From: Bacillus sp. ISL-34
GTDB taxonomy: Bacteria > Bacillota > Bacilli > Bacillales > DSM-1321
NCBI RefSeq assembly: GCF_018613325.1
Contig: NZ_JAGGQJ010000004.1
Span: 372,001 to 436,000, forward strand
Direction: 5' to 3'
DNA: 64,000 nt
Shown: positions 9,522-18,238 of the stretch, in pieces
Position numbering within the stretch: position 1 is the first letter of the stretch
Layout of the letters: each line of letters begins with the position of its first letter
The notes under the pieces: model-generated
Databases searched by the model: none
What the model was told of the DNA's origin: nothing
Seen by the model: only the letters and a program-made list of their open reading frames with translations
Position numbers and translations under genes: made by a program

Positions 9522-10844
9522 ATGGGAAATGACCAATTGAAGAAAACGATTGGCTTTTGGGTTGGAACATCTATTGTAGTTGGTACAGTTATCGGTTCTG
9601 GTATTTTCATGAGACCTGGTGACGTGCTTGAGTTAAGCGGTAATTCAACCATGGCCTTATTAGCTTGGCTGATAGGTGGTCTCATTACCCTTGCAAGCGG
9701 ATTGACGATTGCGGAAGTGAGTACACGGATTCCTAAAACGGGCGGCTTATATGTCTATATGGAAGAAGTGTACGGAAAAGCATGGGGCTTCCTATGCGGC
9801 TGGGTTCAGACATTGGTGTATGGACCTGCAGTCATGGGCGCACTCAGTTTATACTTCGGGTTATTAGTTGCAGGAATATTTAATCTCGCTTCAGGCTACA
9901 CTTTGGCGATAGGGATTTTTACGATCGTATTTATAGCAGGCATGAATCTTCTGGGGACAAAATACGGCGGTATCATCCAAACCTTATCGACCGTTGCTAA
10001 ATTGATCCCCATCATTTTCATAGCTGTGTTCGGTATCGCACAAGGTGATATGCCTGTATTTAATATCAACAGTGAAAGTTCAATGAAAATCAGTATGGCC
10101 GGTGCCATTTTGGCTACGCTCTGGGCGTATGATGGCTGGATGAATGTCGGCTTCATGGCAGGGGAGATGAAAAACCCGCAGAAAACGCTGCCGCAGGCAA
10201 TCATAACGGGATTGGTCGTGGTCATGGTCGCTTACTTGGCTGTGAACCTTGCCATGCTTTCTGTATTGGGGGCAGAGGGAGTCATAGCTCATGGTACGAA
10301 TGCCGCGAACGTTGCGGCCACGATGCTATTTGGTGAATTGGGCGGGAAATTGATAGCAATCGGAATAGCGATTTCAATATTCGGTTGCTTGAACGGGAAG
10401 CTTCTGACCTTTCCGCGCATTACCTTGGCGATGGCGACTGATAAAATGATGCCAGGCCATAAACAAATCGGGAAAATATCGCCTAAGTTTAAAACGCCAA
10501 TAAATGCGACGGTACTGCAAGTGATCATTGCAATCATCATGATGGTTGCAACAGACCCTGATAAACTTACCAATATGGCTGTATTCTCCGTCTTCTGTTT
10601 TTATGGATTAGCATTCTTCGCGGTCTTCATCTTACGCAGAAAAGATCCGGATGCGAAAACTTATAAAGTGCCGTTTTACCCATTCATCCCCATCGTGGCG
10701 ATTGCTGGCGCAATATACATTGTTGTAAGCACGTTAATCGATACACCTTTAAATGCCCTGTACTCGGTGATCATCCTCATTATAGGTATGCCAGTGTACT
10801 GGCTCCTTAAAAAAGGTGAGCGGGATGATAAACGTTCATATTAA
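9522..10844 (+). CDS. APC-family amino acid exchanger, SteT-like
   Basis: A 440-residue transporter with about 12 membrane segments. The first helix carries the APC substrate-binding motif TVIGSGIFMRPG, and the protein closely resembles B. subtilis SteT (serine/threonine exchanger) in stretches such as GLTIAEV.TRIPKTGGLYVYMEEVYG and IFGCLNGKLLTFPR. Substrate is inferred by that resemblance only. The start at 9522 has CTGGGGAGGACAAC upstream; an earlier in-frame ATG at 9498 has no site. Single gene with its own terminator. Confidence 0.85.
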   Translation: MGNDQLKKTIGFWVGTSIVVGTVIGSGIFMRPGDVLELSGNSTMALLAWLIGGLITLASGLTIAEVSTRIPKTGGLYVYMEEVYGKAWGFLCGWVQTLVYGPAVMGALSLYFGLLVAGIFNLASGYTLAIGIFTIVFIAGMNLLGTKYGGIIQTLSTVAKLIPIIFIAVFGIAQGDMPVFNINSESSMKISMAGAILATLWAYDGWMNVGFMAGEMKNPQKTLPQAIITGLVVVMVAYLAVNLAMLSVLGAEGVIAHGTNAANVAATMLFGELGGKLIAIGIAISIFGCLNGKLLTFPRITLAMATDKMMPGHKQIGKISPKFKTPINATVLQVIIAIIMMVATDPDKLTNMAVFSVFCFYGLAFFAVFILRRKDPDAKTYKVPFYPFIPIVAIAGAIYIVVSTLIDTPLNALYSVIILIIGMPVYWLLKKGERDDKRSY

Positions 10845-10846
10845 TG

Positions 10847-10881
10847 AAAAACCCTTCACTGCATGCAGTGAAGGGTTTTTT
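10847..10881 (+). terminator. Terminator of the SteT-like gene
   Basis: A 14 bp stem (aaaacccttcactg/cagtgaagggtttt) followed by T. Confidence 0.9.
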
Positions 10882-10990
10882 GTGTTGCTGGAACAAATCT
10901 TTCCCTTGGGACAAAAGTGACGAAATAGACAACTCGGAAACTTCGTATTAACATAGGGGAAAAGTTAAATAGTGAAGGGTCTGAACAAAA

Positions 10991-12184
10991 GTGAATTATA
11001 TCGAGCCTGCTGGTAAATCATTCAGGAAAACAATCTTGGCTTTATTTCTTGGTAGCTTTGTAACGTTTGCGGATCTGTATAGTACCCAACCGGTCATTCC
11101 GGTTTTCGCAAAGCAATTCGGAGTCTCTCCCGCAATGGCAAGTCTTACATTATCTTTCGCAACTGGAACGCTTGCCATCTGTTTATTGCTTGTTTCTTTT
11201 TTTTCGGAAAATATCGATAGGAAAAAAATAATGGGGACGGCGCTCACCCTGTCTGCATTGTTATCCATATGTGTCAGCTTCATCCAGGATGACCTATACA
11301 TCCTTATCGCAATACGGGCGATTCAAGGAGCCGTGCTTGCAGGTTTCCCGGCAATTGCGATGGCCTATATCAATGAAGAATTTCATCCGAAAAGCCTGGG
11401 CTATGTGATGGGAATCTATGTGAGCGGTTCGAGTATCGGCGGATTGGCTGGCAGGCTGATTGTCGGCGTGCTGACCGACCATTTCTCTTGGAACATAGCG
11501 ATTGGAAGCCTTGGGGCTTTAAGTTTGGTCATCAGTCTGGCTTTTTGGTGGATGCTTCCGCCTTCACAGCATGCCGTCCGCGCAGGAGTCTCATTGTCGA
11601 GAATCAAAACCTCCCTTATCAATAACTTAAGGAATAGCAGACTAGTACTCTTATTCGGCATGGCCTTCCTATTAATGGGCTCGTTTGTTACCGTTTATAA
11701 CTTTGTGGGTATACCTTTAATGGGACCGCCATATCATTTATCACAAACATTGATTGGCTTCATTTTCATAATCTATCTTGTGGGGACATTTAGTTCTACA
11801 TGGATGGGAAGGCTTGCCGATCAATATACTCGGAGGCTTGTACTTCTTACCGGAATCGCCATCATGCTGATGGGCGCCATTTTTACCTTATTGGATCCGC
11901 TTTTGCTGAAAATAATGGGGCTTGCACTGTTTACATTTGGCTTTTTTGGAGCTCATTCAATTGCGAGCAGCTGGGTCGGAAGCCTGGCTGATAAGAGTGA
12001 AAAGGCACAAGCATCTGCATTATATCTCCTGTTTTACTATGCGGGATCAAGTGTGGTGGGGGCATCGGGCGGTTTATTCCTGATGAAGTTCGGCTGGGGA
12101 GGGGTCATCTCGGCTGTATCCATTCTGATCATCCTGGCTGCCGCTTGTGCGATGATGGTTGAAAAAGTGAAAATCGTTAAATAA
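10991..12184 (+). CDS. MFS transporter, YnfM/YybF-like
   Basis: A 397-residue major facilitator with about 12 membrane helices. It resembles the YnfM/YybF drug-exporter-like group: DLYSTQPVIPVFAKQF in helix 1, the ENIDRKKIMG loop between helices 2 and 3, and ISGSSIGG-type helix 5 (VSGSSIGGLAGRLI). Substrate unknown. It starts at a GTG with a weak ribosome binding site (gaagggt), so the start is less certain than the reading frame. No partner gene in the same unit is evident. Confidence 0.82.
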   Translation: MNYIEPAGKSFRKTILALFLGSFVTFADLYSTQPVIPVFAKQFGVSPAMASLTLSFATGTLAICLLLVSFFSENIDRKKIMGTALTLSALLSICVSFIQDDLYILIAIRAIQGAVLAGFPAIAMAYINEEFHPKSLGYVMGIYVSGSSIGGLAGRLIVGVLTDHFSWNIAIGSLGALSLVISLAFWWMLPPSQHAVRAGVSLSRIKTSLINNLRNSRLVLLFGMAFLLMGSFVTVYNFVGIPLMGPPYHLSQTLIGFIFIIYLVGTFSSTWMGRLADQYTRRLVLLTGIAIMLMGAIFTLLDPLLLKIMGLALFTFGFFGAHSIASSWVGSLADKSEKAQASALYLLFYYAGSSVVGASGGLFLMKFGWGGVISAVSILIILAAACAMMVEKVKIVK

Positions 12185-12283
12185 AATGATCTTTTCTATC
12201 ATGTTTTTCCGGAATCCTGAATATAATCTAGTGAAAATGGATATTGAATAATAGATTGATAAGAGAAGAGGGTAATAGATAGA

Positions 12284-12613
12284 GTGAATCGAAAAGCAGT
12301 AATTCTCATTGGGTTAATAGCCGTTTTAATTATATTATTCGTTGTATACTTAACAAGTCCGGGCAGATTGGAAAAGGTGGAGATTGTTGAAAAATACTAT
12401 CCTCATTTCTCCGATGGCAAGGCAGTCGGTTTTAAGACGAACGAAGTCATTGATGTGACGGAAACCGAAGAGGGATCTAATTGCGCAATGAAATTCAGCA
12501 ATGGGAAAACGTTGGAAATTGATTGTGACCGTTATTTAACATACAAAATTGATGAAACAGTCTATATTACCACAGAAGGAAACCATGTGAAGGAAATCCG
12601 GAGAAAAAGGTAG
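12284..12613 (+). CDS. Hypothetical single-pass membrane protein
   Basis: A 109-residue protein starting at GTG: one N-terminal membrane helix (about residues 5-24), then a roughly 85-residue extracytoplasmic domain predicted to be beta-rich, with a Cys pair (SNCAMKF and EIDCDRY, about 16 residues apart) that could form a disulfide, and a basic C-terminus. I do not recognise a family. The ribosome binding site (agaagaggg) is weak and distant. A hairpin with T-tail follows at 12642-12682. Confidence 0.6.
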   Translation: MNRKAVILIGLIAVLIILFVVYLTSPGRLEKVEIVEKYYPHFSDGKAVGFKTNEVIDVTETEEGSNCAMKFSNGKTLEIDCDRYLTYKIDETVYITTEGNHVKEIRRKR

Positions 12614-12627
12614 TGGCTTTTCAATAG

Positions 12628-12864
12628 TTAATGACGGGAGAGCTGAGTTTGCTTAATGAACAAACTCAGCACTTTTATTTTATCCAATGGAAAAACCCAG
12701 GCCATTTCGGACTGGGCTTTTTCATTTTTCATCTTTGCTTTTACTTTTATCCTTTTTATTGCGCCGAAGTACATCCAAGATTCGCGGCTGTTATTTTTAC
12801 TGTTTATGAGTTCGACTAAATCGCTCATGTTTTCAGATACGAAGTCTTGTTGATCTTTTTTCAT
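12628..12864 (-). CDS. Small hypothetical protein whose frame runs through hairpin elements
   Basis: A 78-residue frame that starts with ATG behind a good GGAGGG site at six bases spacing. The first 50 residues are charged (QQDFVSENMSDLVELIN, then IKRIKVKAKMKNEK). The 3' third is unusual because the frame continues through two terminator-like hairpins (12693-12722 and 12642-12670), which are normally noncoding. The ancestral stop may have been lost, making the last 25 or so residues an extension. No family recognised. Confidence 0.45.
   Translation of the reverse strand: MKKDQQDFVSENMSDLVELINSKNNSRESWMYFGAIKRIKVKAKMKNEKAQSEMAWVFPLDKIKVLSLFIKQTQLSRH
12642..12682 (+). terminator. Terminator of the gene at 12284
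   Basis: Perfect 10 bp stem (gctgagtttg/caaactcagc), nine-base loop, T-rich tail on the plus strand. Confidence 0.75.
12693..12722. terminator. Second bidirectional hairpin
   Basis: Stem aaacccag/ctgggcttt, U-rich on both strands; a likely terminator for the minus-strand gene although that gene's frame continues through it. Confidence 0.5.
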
Positions 12865-13009
12865 GGTTATCCCTCCAAGTCATATAGCATAATACCCTTA
12901 TAAAGAAAAGGGTAAACGTCTATTATCATATTGGTAATAGAAGGATTTTATATCCTTAACCATTCATTATTTGATAAAATGTGATAAAAGCCCTGTATGG
13001 GAGGTCTAC

Positions 13010-13873
13010 ATGGAAGAATTAAGAATGATCGGTGAAAAAATTGAAAAATTTAAATATATCTTAGTGGAGCATATCGAGTTGTTTGAAGAAGAGGAACCGC
13101 TCTATGATTTTGAAACCAGTAAAGAGGTACGGTCAAAGCTTATTCAAATTCATGCAGATGCCTTGATTCATGGAAAGGCACAAGCGATGGAAAGTATGAA
13201 AATAACGGGAATGGAAATGGGTAAGCGCATCGTGGATATGGGCATTCCTTTAGATAAGAATATTGAGGAAGCTCAACTTGTGCGTAACCTTTTCTGGAGT
13301 TTCATTGAAGAAGAAGTAAGCAATCGCTATTACTCGATTGAAATTCTGCTAAAGGCAAGCTCGATAATTGATGCAATCCTGGACCAATTCATACACTGTG
13401 TGAGTATCAGTTACGTGAATCATTATAAAGAAATGGCGAAAATAGCAAACGATTCTTTGCAGAAGATAAAAGAAAACCAAGAAGTCATGGAGGAATTATC
13501 CACCCCGATCGTTCAGACCGTTTTAAAGGATGTGCTGCTCCTGCCGTTGATCGGACGCATTGATGATTGGAGAATGGAGTCGATGCAATCGACGGTACTG
13601 CAAAAATGCGCAGATCTGCATACGGAAGTATTGATCATGGATTTCTCCGGAATTACCTTTACAAAGGAAAGCAATATGCTCTCCCTGCTGGATCAATTAG
13701 TGGGGGCACTGGCGTTGATGGGAACGGAAACGATGTTTGTCGGCTTTACCCCTGATGTCGTGAAAGAGATCGTCAAACTTGATTTCGCAAATCAGGTAAA
13801 AGCCTTCCTATCATTCAGGCAGGCCCTGGAATATCTGTTTAAACAAAGAGGGCTGGCTCTTAAGCCATTATGA
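13010..13873 (+). CDS. RsbR-family stressosome protein (STAS domain)
   Basis: A 287-residue RsbR paralogue: an N-terminal all-helical, globin-like sensory half (about 1-150) joined by a helix to a C-terminal STAS domain (about 165-280, PLIGRIDDWRMESMQ, LIMDFSGITFT, FVGFTPDVVKEIVKL). Such proteins build the stressosome, which releases RsbT to activate sigma-B. The first phosphorylatable site (ELSTPIV) is kept; by my manual alignment the second site, Thr in RsbR's VDT motif, is Glu here. The start at 13010 has GGGAGGTCTAC upstream. No rsbS/rsbT neighbour, so it is an orphan paralogue. Confidence 0.85.
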   Translation: MEELRMIGEKIEKFKYILVEHIELFEEEEPLYDFETSKEVRSKLIQIHADALIHGKAQAMESMKITGMEMGKRIVDMGIPLDKNIEEAQLVRNLFWSFIEEEVSNRYYSIEILLKASSIIDAILDQFIHCVSISYVNHYKEMAKIANDSLQKIKENQEVMEELSTPIVQTVLKDVLLLPLIGRIDDWRMESMQSTVLQKCADLHTEVLIMDFSGITFTKESNMLSLLDQLVGALALMGTETMFVGFTPDVVKEIVKLDFANQVKAFLSFRQALEYLFKQRGLALKPL

Positions 13874-13876
13874 TGG

Positions 13877-13905
13877 AGGTATCCTTTTTTAGGGTATCTT
13901 TTTTT
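13877..13905 (+). terminator. Terminator of the RsbR-like gene
   Basis: An 8 bp stem with two wobble pairs (aggtatcc/gggtatct) followed by a run of T, directly after the stop. Confidence 0.6.
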
Positions 13906-14048
13906 CTATATCATGTAGTTCCTAGGAAGCTTTCATATTTTATCGTCCATCGATATTTCTTCATGATATAGTAAATGGCGTGAGGGCATGTTGATTTTCA
14001 TTTAAGTAACGTGAATAATGTAAAGCGTGTAAGAAAGGTGGACGAAGA

Positions 14049-14486
14049 GTGTTTTTCAAGAAAAATGAAGAACCTGATCATAACGAAAAATGGTATTGTG
14101 TAGGAATCATGACGGATAATGGGCTGGAGGACGAAGAATATGATGTTTTGTCCAAACACATCCTCGACTCGGTCCAAAATGTCTCGGTCATATCGGACCT
14201 GGTAAGGGTCGAATGGGATCGGGATAAATTGCGAGCCTTGACTGAACGTTTTCAGGCCCCATCATTTTCCGACCCATGTTTTATCATTAATGAATTCATA
14301 CCAGAGGATATAAAAAAAGAAAGAAAACTTCTCGAGAAAACTCATAAATGGAAGAGGCTCTTTGGTCTTCTCTCCCCGATTGAATACATGGAAGCCGAGA
14401 CGAAGGCGGCCCATGACTTTGATAAGGCTCTCTTTTATACAGACGATGCAGATAAAGTCATTGAATACATTATTGCAAATAGCTAG
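14049..14486 (+). CDS. Hypothetical cytosolic protein
   Basis: A 145-residue soluble protein starting at GTG with AAAGGTGG seven bases upstream. It is acidic and rich in aromatic residues, with a charged middle (EDIKKERKLLEKTHKWKRLF). No signal peptide, membrane helix or recognised motif. It has its own terminator and stands alone between the RsbR paralogue and the acylase gene. Confidence 0.7.
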   Translation: MFFKKNEEPDHNEKWYCVGIMTDNGLEDEEYDVLSKHILDSVQNVSVISDLVRVEWDRDKLRALTERFQAPSFSDPCFIINEFIPEDIKKERKLLEKTHKWKRLFGLLSPIEYMEAETKAAHDFDKALFYTDDADKVIEYIIANS

Positions 14487-14496
14487 CATCCCTGTC

Positions 14497-14523
14497 ACAT
14501 CGATACATTGTATCGGTGTTTTT
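14497..14523 (+). terminator. Terminator of the gene at 14049
   Basis: A 9 bp stem (acatcgata/tatcggtgt) with a five-base loop and T-run. Confidence 0.75.
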
Positions 14524-14559
14524 GCATTTATTTAATGTTTATCGGAGCAATTTCGCGTA

Positions 14560-14715
14560 GTAATTTGACCTAGTGGGAAAAATTCTGGCCTTGTGTGGGA
14601 GTAATTCGAGCTTGCACGGTAACGATTCGATCTAGCGCGGTAGTAATTCGAGCTTGCACGGTAACAATTCGACCTAGCGCAGGAAAAATTCGTCCTTGAA
14701 CCTTTCCGACCTTAC
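14560..14715. repeat. Array A of 21 nt degenerate repeats (AATTCGACC core)
   Basis: Seven units begin with AATTCGA-like cores at 14562, 14581, 14603, 14624, 14645, 14666 and 14687, and an eighth weak one near 14708; spacing is 21 bases in the regular part. Alternate units resemble each other (TTCGAGCTTGCAC, TTCGAYCTAGCGC). The reverse complement of the core is GGTCGAATT, the core of the arrays at 42.2 and 60.1 kb. It fills the gap between a terminator and the acylase gene. Confidence 0.8.
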
Positions 14716-14823
14716 GGAAATAAAAAGAGAGAATGTAAGGATGTTGGTAGGAAAGATGGGTGGAAACGCGGAATATCTTAAATAGAAAGAAAGAGAGTTT
14801 TAAGGGGAGAGGGAGATGAATCG

Positions 14824-17193
14824 ATGGAAGTTGCCGTACCTCAGCAAAAGCCAAAACGGAAGTGGAGAAAGCGGGTGCTATGGAGTTTTGGAATCCTGAT
14901 TATACTTTTGCTGTCTTTCTTGATTGCTGCAAATGTATTTCTTTCAAGATCCTTGCCGGAAACAAAGGGGGAAATATCGCTTCCAGGTCTTTTGAAACCG
15001 GTTACGGTGGTGAGGGATTCAAGTGGGGTCCCGCATATCAACGCAGCGAATGAACATGATTTGTATTTAGCCCAAGGGTATATCCAAGCACAGGATCGTT
15101 TATTTCAAATGGATTTAAGCAGGCGTCAGGCTTCAGGAAGATTGAGTGAAGTGATTGGTGAGAAAACCGTCAAAAATGATAAGTATTTCCGTACACTTGG
15201 GTTGAGGCGGGCGGCTGAAGCCTCTTATGCAGCATATACAAGTGATGGGAAAGAAGCCTTGGATGTGTTTGCCGAGGGGGTAAATCTTTATATCGATGAA
15301 TTGAAGGAGAATGGGAAATGGCCGGCGGAGTTCACTTTGCTTGGATACGAACCAGAGCTGTGGACACCCGTCGATTCGGTGACCATCGGTAAATATATGG
15401 CCTTTGATTTAGGCGGGAACTGGGAGGATCAGGCGTTTAGGCAGTATTTGCTGCAAACGTTCCCAAAGGAAAAAGCATATGATTTATTCCCTAATTATCC
15501 AAAGAGCGCTCCATATATCATCAGCAAGGAAGAACTGGATATTGAAAAAAGTTTTGCCGGGGCCGTTATTCCTTATGAATTCAACGGCAGCAATAACTGG
15601 GTCGTTTCAGGCAAGAAAACGGATTCCGGTCAGCCGTTATTGGCCGATGATCCCCATCTGGGATTAGCTACACCGTCCGTTTGGTATCAAATGCACTTGG
15701 AGGCCCCGTCGGTCAATGTGAGCGGTGTTATTTTTGCGGGGATTCCGGGAATCATCCTCGGTCATAATGAAAAGGTCGCTTGGGGTGTGACCAATACCGG
15801 TCCGGATGTACAGGATCTGTATATTGAGAGAAGAAACCCGGAAAACGAGAAAGAATTCTCCTATAAAGGTAAATGGGAAAAGGCTGAAATCCTGGACGAA
15901 CCCATCAAGGTGAAGGATGGTAAAACAATTGACTATAAAGTGACGGTTACCCGCCATGGACCGGTTGTCTCCGAGTTTGCCGGGAAAAGCGGAAAAGATA
16001 CCGTGCTTGCATTAAGGTGGACGGCACTTGATCCATCTGCCGAGCTTGAAGCGGTATTGAATATGAATAAAGCGGGAAGCTGGAAAGAATTCGAAAAGGC
16101 CCTCTTGCAATTCGAAACGCCGGCACAGAATTTCGTCTTTGCCTCAGTCGATGGGACCATTGCCTATAAGGCGAATGGGAAAATCCCAATCCGGAAAAAA
16201 GGCGATAGTATGCTGCCTGTACCTGGCTGGACGGATGAATTTGAGTGGAAAGGCTATATTCCCTTTGATGAACTTCCAAAAACGGTGAATCCGGCAGAGG
16301 GATTCATTTCGACAGCGAATAATAAAGTAACCTCAGATGATTACCCTTACCACATCAGCAATAACTGGGCACAGCCGTACCGTCAGATGAGGATACAGGA
16401 GTTTTTAAAAGCCAATAAAAGGCTTACGGCCGAGGACATGCAAAGCCTGCAGATGGATAAGGTGAATTTGCAAGCTAAGGAGTTTGTTCCTCAATTCGTG
16501 GATGTATTGAAAGGTCCATGGGGGAAACAGGAAGACCAGGCACTAACGATTCTGAAGAAATGGAATCATATTGATTCCGTAGATGAAGCGGCACCGATGA
16601 TTTTTAATGTCTGGATGAGAAAAATAGGGGATGTTCTGCTGAAGGAAGAAATACCGGAGGAAACCCTCAACCTCTTTAATGGAAGGCGTTCGGCCGTCGA
16701 TGAACTACTGCGGCGGGCACTGGATGGTAAGCCGGGCCCTTGGATTGAAGAGGCAGGCGGACTTGAGCAGGTGCTTGCCAAGTCGCTGCAGGAGACTTTA
16801 ACGGAACTGGAAGAATCACAAGGTGACGATATAGCTGATTGGGAATGGGGAGACTATCATCAGGTAAGGTTTAACCACCCGCTATCGAGTGTCGCCCCGT
16901 TAAATTATTTATTCAACAGCGGCGGCGGAGTGCCGGTAGGCGGCAGCAGTGTCACCGTACAGGCGGCGGCATTTTTAGATGATGGAACCGTTAATCATGG
17001 CGGCTCCTGGAGATTTGTCATCGACCTAACTGACATGAATAACGGGTATCACCTCGTTGGCCCGGGTCAATCAGGTAACGTGAAAAGTGAGTGGTACAAC
17101 GATCAGCTTGATGATTGGGCAGAAGGTACTTATCACAAAACCACAATCGACGATCCAAAAGGTAATAAGCTGACATTGAAACCATCATACTGA
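14824..17193 (+). CDS. Penicillin acylase family protein (Ntn hydrolase)
   Basis: A 789-residue enzyme anchored by one N-terminal membrane helix (about residues 18-40) after a basic stretch, so the catalytic part lies outside the membrane. It is a proenzyme of the penicillin G acylase/acyl-homoserine lactone acylase family: alpha region with YIQAQDRLFQMDLSRR near 88, then self-cleavage before the catalytic Ser256 in GSNNWVVSG, then the beta chain with DDPHLGL and the C-terminal VPVGGSS. The natural substrate is unknown; AHLs, N-acyl amino acids or antibiotics are possible. The ATG at 14824 follows GGGAG by eight bases. Confidence 0.9.
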   Translation: MEVAVPQQKPKRKWRKRVLWSFGILIILLLSFLIAANVFLSRSLPETKGEISLPGLLKPVTVVRDSSGVPHINAANEHDLYLAQGYIQAQDRLFQMDLSRRQASGRLSEVIGEKTVKNDKYFRTLGLRRAAEASYAAYTSDGKEALDVFAEGVNLYIDELKENGKWPAEFTLLGYEPELWTPVDSVTIGKYMAFDLGGNWEDQAFRQYLLQTFPKEKAYDLFPNYPKSAPYIISKEELDIEKSFAGAVIPYEFNGSNNWVVSGKKTDSGQPLLADDPHLGLATPSVWYQMHLEAPSVNVSGVIFAGIPGIILGHNEKVAWGVTNTGPDVQDLYIERRNPENEKEFSYKGKWEKAEILDEPIKVKDGKTIDYKVTVTRHGPVVSEFAGKSGKDTVLALRWTALDPSAELEAVLNMNKAGSWKEFEKALLQFETPAQNFVFASVDGTIAYKANGKIPIRKKGDSMLPVPGWTDEFEWKGYIPFDELPKTVNPAEGFISTANNKVTSDDYPYHISNNWAQPYRQMRIQEFLKANKRLTAEDMQSLQMDKVNLQAKEFVPQFVDVLKGPWGKQEDQALTILKKWNHIDSVDEAAPMIFNVWMRKIGDVLLKEEIPEETLNLFNGRRSAVDELLRRALDGKPGPWIEEAGGLEQVLAKSLQETLTELEESQGDDIADWEWGDYHQVRFNHPLSSVAPLNYLFNSGGGVPVGGSSVTVQAAAFLDDGTVNHGGSWRFVIDLTDMNNGYHLVGPGQSGNVKSEWYNDQLDDWAEGTYHKTTIDDPKGNKLTLKPSY

Positions 17194-17203
17194 TTTTCAG
17201 AAA

Positions 17204-17248
17204 AAAAGTACCAAGTCCAGCATGATTGCTCTGGACTTGGTACCTTTT
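17204..17248. terminator. Bidirectional terminator between acylase and split sigma locus
   Basis: A 17 bp near-perfect stem (gtaccaagtccag/ctggacttggtac core flanked by A and T runs). Confidence 0.88.
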
Positions 17249-17466
17249 CATTGTTTTTGTTTAGTAAAGAATTCTGCAAGGAACTCCTCAAAATTAGGGG
17301 CCTCGATTGCTGCGATTTTTTCATATGATTCAATGATCTTGAGTTTAATTTCTTGCTCCAGATCATTCCGGTCTTGATAGTTCGTGTTATTTAAAGATTT
17401 TTTTATTTTAGGATTCAAAGAGTCTATTAGATCCATCAATTCTTCTTTTGACAGTTTTTTATCCAC
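17248..17466 (-). CDS. Sigma region 2-like small protein (RsoA type)
   Basis: A 72-residue protein translated from a GTG that lies inside the last codons of the sigma-4 protein gene (eight-base overlap, GTGGATAA), behind AAAGGAG, so it is probably translationally coupled. The helix SLNPKIKKSLNNTNYQDRNDLEQEIKLKIIESYEKI has the hydrophobic/acidic spacing of sigma region 2.1-2.2 (…DLxQEIxLKI…), where sigma binds core RNA polymerase. In B. subtilis the comparable protein RsoA works with SigO as a two-piece sigma factor. Homology is inferred from motif, size and order. Confidence 0.72.
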   Translation of the reverse strand: MDKKLSKEELMDLIDSLNPKIKKSLNNTNYQDRNDLEQEIKLKIIESYEKIAAIEAPNFEEFLAEFFTKQKQ

Positions 17467-18082
17467 AATGGCTTTTCTCCTTTCTAACATATACCTCATC
17501 CATATAGTGCTTTCGAAGTTTTTTTAGAGCTTGTTTACGGATGCTTGAGATATTCTGTGGCGACTCTTGGAAATAGGCAGCAATTTCCTTGTTGGATAGG
17601 CCGTAGGAAAAGATCATGGTCAGCACCAGGCTTTGTTTGGCTGTTAACTTCTTCAAGGCTTTTATCATCTCTTCATCACTTATGTGTGAAGTGAGTTCAT
17701 TCGTTTCCCCCATCTTTTCAAGTTGAACGTCCAAAGTGCCGATTCGATCGATCAATCCGCCAGTATCCCTTGGTGCCGCATCAAGTACCATTCGATAGCG
17801 TTCCCGCTGCTTCCGTGCCCTTTTATCAAAATCAACAGAGAAAAAGTAAATTAAGGAGCACATGTATTTGTATACTTTAGCCCGGTAATAGAAAATTTTG
17901 AAAGTCTCGTTGAGATGACCAATGTTGTGGGAAGAAGGGGAATCAAGAGTTTCAGTAAAAATCCTTAAATGCTCTGGGTTCTGTAAAAATACTTGAATGA
18001 TCGGTTGTTCAAAGAAAGATGAGTACTGTTGCTGCAGAAACTCCAATGAATGAGAAAAAAAATGAGAAGTTAATTGGTTCAT
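17459..18082 (-). CDS. Sigma region 4-type transcription factor (SigO-like half of split sigma factor)
   Basis: A 207-residue protein with a C-terminal sigma-70 region 4 helix-turn-helix (about residues 145-195: LTAKQSLVLTMIFSYGLSNK, then EIAAYFQESPQNISSIRKQA) that would recognise a -35 element, but no recognisable region 2; that function is encoded by the overlapping downstream gene. The start at 18082 has AAAGGAGGGATAAC upstream; a longer frame to 18196 lacks a site. The B. subtilis SigO-RsoA pair drives oxdC, yvrJ and its own operon in acid stress. Here yvrJ is divergent but no oxalate decarboxylase gene is in view. Confidence 0.75.
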   Translation of the reverse strand: MNQLTSHFFSHSLEFLQQQYSSFFEQPIIQVFLQNPEHLRIFTETLDSPSSHNIGHLNETFKIFYYRAKVYKYMCSLIYFFSVDFDKRARKQRERYRMVLDAAPRDTGGLIDRIGTLDVQLEKMGETNELTSHISDEEMIKALKKLTAKQSLVLTMIFSYGLSNKEIAAYFQESPQNISSIRKQALKKLRKHYMDEVYVRKEKSHCG

Positions 18083-18140
18083 TGTTATCCCTCCTTTAAT
18101 TAATAAAGTGATAGACAAGGGGAATAAATCAATTATATAG

Positions 18141-18185
18141 GAACATTCGTTCTTTTTTCCATGAATCAATAGTGCTAGATTGATT
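18141..18185. promoter_or_regulatory. Inverted repeats in the divergent sigma/yvrJ promoter region
   Basis: Two dyads lie between the divergent starts: GAACATTCGTTC at 18141-18152 (GAAC-N4-GTTC, resembling a LexA box core, 11 of 14 consensus positions) and AATCAAT-N8-ATTGATT at 18164-18185. Either could be an operator. Function is inferred from symmetry and position only. Confidence 0.4.
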
Positions 18186-18238
18186 TTTTTAAACAAGTTT
18201 CACTTTAGATATCAGATACAAGAAAAGGGGTGAAGAGG

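Noticed and set aside
14560..14715. CRISPR array
   Set aside because: Units are contiguous, about 21 nt, degenerate, with no constant repeat and unique spacer alternation and no cas genes. The same applies to arrays B-E.
14570..14854. Minus-strand 94-residue frame across array A
   Set aside because: A by-product of the 21 nt period; it overlaps the acylase gene start and has no ribosome binding site.
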